The position numbers and the translations under genes were made by a program. From CG2-30-40-21 sp043806395 (GTDB lineage: Bacteria; UBA9089; CG2-30-40-21): 7,033 nucleotides of DNA. The DNA lies in NCBI GenBank assembly GCA_043806395.1, contig JAZDHC010000255.1, positions 1 through 7,033 of the forward strand. Reading direction: 5' to 3'. A model generated the notes under the pieces. It was not told the origin of the DNA. It saw only the letters and a list, made by a program, of their open reading frames with translations, and ran no database searches. Of this stretch, positions 6,704 through 7,033 are shown one piece after another. Position 1 is the first letter of the stretch. The number at the start of each line of letters is the position of its first letter.

Positions 6704-6710
6704 ACCTCCT
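6704..6710 (-). promoter_or_regulatory. Perfect Shine-Dalgarno site fixing a GTG start
   Basis: The minus strand reads AGGAGGT, a 6-nt spacer, then GTG at 6697. The match to the anti-Shine-Dalgarno core is complete and probably compensates for the weaker GTG start of the ATPase gene. Confidence 0.85.
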
Positions 6711-6774
6711 GTCGTTTAACTTCCAATGTAACTACTCAGTGAGGGGAATTTACCACGAAGATACAGAGAAGAAT

Positions 6775-6894
6775 TTATCCGCAGATTACGCAGATTACAC
6801 AGATGTTCTAATAAAATAGGGAATCCACCCCCTAACCCTCGCCAGCGGGGGACAAAAAATCTTAATCTGCGTAATCTGCGTAATCTGCGGATAA
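6775..6894. repeat. 30-bp inverted repeat built from 9-bp AATCTGCGT units
   Basis: The left arm (6775-6804) and the reverse complement of the right arm (6865-6894) match at 29 of 30 positions, with a 60-bp spacer (6805-6864). Each arm is made of three 9-bp units: CGCAGATTA-type on the left, and AATCTGCGT, AATCTGCGT, AATCTGCGG on the right. The single mismatch is in the third unit of the left arm (ACACAG against ACGCAG). A smaller C5/G5 inverted repeat is nested in the spacer. In RNA the arms could fold into a very stable stem. This may be a small non-autonomous mobile element or two oppositely oriented insertions of a dispersed repeat; no transposase is nearby and no target duplication was found. 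Confidence 0.85.
6828..6851. repeat. C5TAAC...G5 hairpin element, copy 1
   Basis: CCCCC (6828-6832), followed by TAACCCTCGCCAGC, pairs with GGGGG (6847-6851). It lies in the spacer of the larger inverted repeat. It shares the opening CCCCCTAACCC and the closing GGGGGA with the copy at 6967-6994, while the middle differs. Confidence 0.6.
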
Positions 6895-6924
6895 TCGGGA
6901 CGGTTCACTTTCATCGTTTTTCAT
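6862..6924 (-). other. Possible 20-codon mini-ORF running into the 9-bp repeat
   Basis: On the minus strand, AAAGGA (about 5 nt spacing) precedes ATG at 6924. The frame encodes MKNDESEPSR, then LSADYADYAD, and stops at TAA 6862. The C-terminal half comes entirely from the 9-bp repeat (Ala-Asp-Tyr per unit). The other arm, read on the plus strand in the equivalent frame, gives nearly the same peptide (LSADYADYTD). A repeat unit of three codons keeps any frame open, so this may be coincidental. I do not count it as an established gene. Confidence 0.15.
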
Positions 6925-6966
6925 ATGATTCCTTTCGGGCAAGGGGACATCATCTACAGAATACAA

Positions 6967-6994
6967 CCCCCTAACCCCCTTTTCTAAGGGGGAA
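6967..6994. repeat. C5TAAC...G5 hairpin element, copy 2
   Basis: CCCCCTT (6975-6981) pairs perfectly with AAGGGGG (6986-6992) around a TTCT loop, preceded by CCCCCTAA (6967-6974). It is the second copy of the element seen at 6828-6851 and lies in the same orientation, 139 bp further on. No T-tract follows (AATATTGC), so it is unlikely to be an intrinsic terminator. Confidence 0.65.
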
Positions 6995-7033
6995 TATTGC
7001 ACTCTCAACTAACCGCAAGCTTTCAAACAAAGG

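Larger units (their letters stand above)
6711..7033. other. Non-coding, repeat-rich region upstream of the ATPase gene
   Basis: This 323-bp stretch carries no recognisable gene. It holds a 30-bp imperfect inverted repeat of 9-bp units (6775-6894), two C-rich/G-rich hairpin elements (6828-6851 and 6967-6994), and a tiny minus-strand ORF (6862-6924). I searched the minus strand between the repeat and the ATPase start for -35/-10 pairs and saw none close to consensus. Any ATPase promoter is therefore non-canonical, inside the repeats, or beyond the window. No riboswitch-like structure was recognised. Confidence 0.5.

Noticed and set aside
6745..6756. A 12-bp direct match GGAATTTACCAC shared with 268-279
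   Set aside because: A single 12-bp identity is expected by chance in a window of this size, and the flanks do not align.
6865..6893. CRISPR-like direct repeat array
   Set aside because: The repeats are 9-bp units directly abutting, with no unique spacers and no cas genes. They are better described as a short tandem array in an inverted-repeat arm.
6941..6964. Possible third repeat copy resembling 64-86 (AAGGGGA...CTAC...GAATAC)
   Set aside because: Only about three quarters of positions match, gaps are needed, and no palindrome is present, so it is not supportable as the same element.

Overview
The window looks like chromosomal DNA of a diderm (Gram-negative-type) bacterium of moderate-to-low GC. 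The signs are a lipobox protein, a membrane-anchored periplasmic parvulin-type foldase, strong Shine-Dalgarno sites and consensus sigma-70-type promoters. The interspersed non-coding elements (9-bp AATCTGCGT units in inverted arms, C5TAAC...G5 hairpins, and inverted repeats ending in CCCTAC) are of a kind I associate with environmental bacteria such as the anammox Planctomycetes (Brocadiales). That placement is an inference from style, not from a marker gene.

Layout. Positions 1-339 hold no convincing intact gene: a short inverted-repeat element (53-78) and a 35-codon coding-like remnant on the minus strand (150-257). Positions 340-1563 (minus) encode a TPR-repeat lipoprotein of YbgF/BamD style. 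A 159-bp intergenic region carries two back-to-back promoters. The minus-strand one is a perfect TTGACA-N17-TATAAT, and the plus-strand one is TTGCAA-N17-TATAAT. It drives 1723-3201 (plus), a PpiD/SurA-like peptidyl-prolyl isomerase with an N-terminal membrane anchor and two parvulin-like domains. The next gene, a metallo-beta-lactamase-fold hydrolase (3191-4009, plus), overlaps it by 11 bp, and an inverted-repeat element sits inside its apparent 5' end. Converging on it after a 21-bp gap is a full-length P2A (Ca2+-type) P-type ATPase, 4031-6697 (minus), with a GTG start set by a perfect AGGAGGT. Upstream of that, 6711-7033 is a non-coding patch with a 30-bp near-perfect inverted repeat made of 9-bp units and two C/G hairpins.

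Functionally, the divergent lipoprotein/foldase pair fits cell-envelope protein assembly. The hydrolase is probably cotranscribed with the foldase, but nothing links it mechanistically. The ATPase is an independent cation-export gene. I see no phage, CRISPR, toxin-antitoxin or biosynthetic system. The most unusual points are the consensus-perfect divergent promoters, the duplicated connector in the foldase, the repeat element invading a gene start, and the mixed PMCA/SERCA cation-site pattern of the pump.
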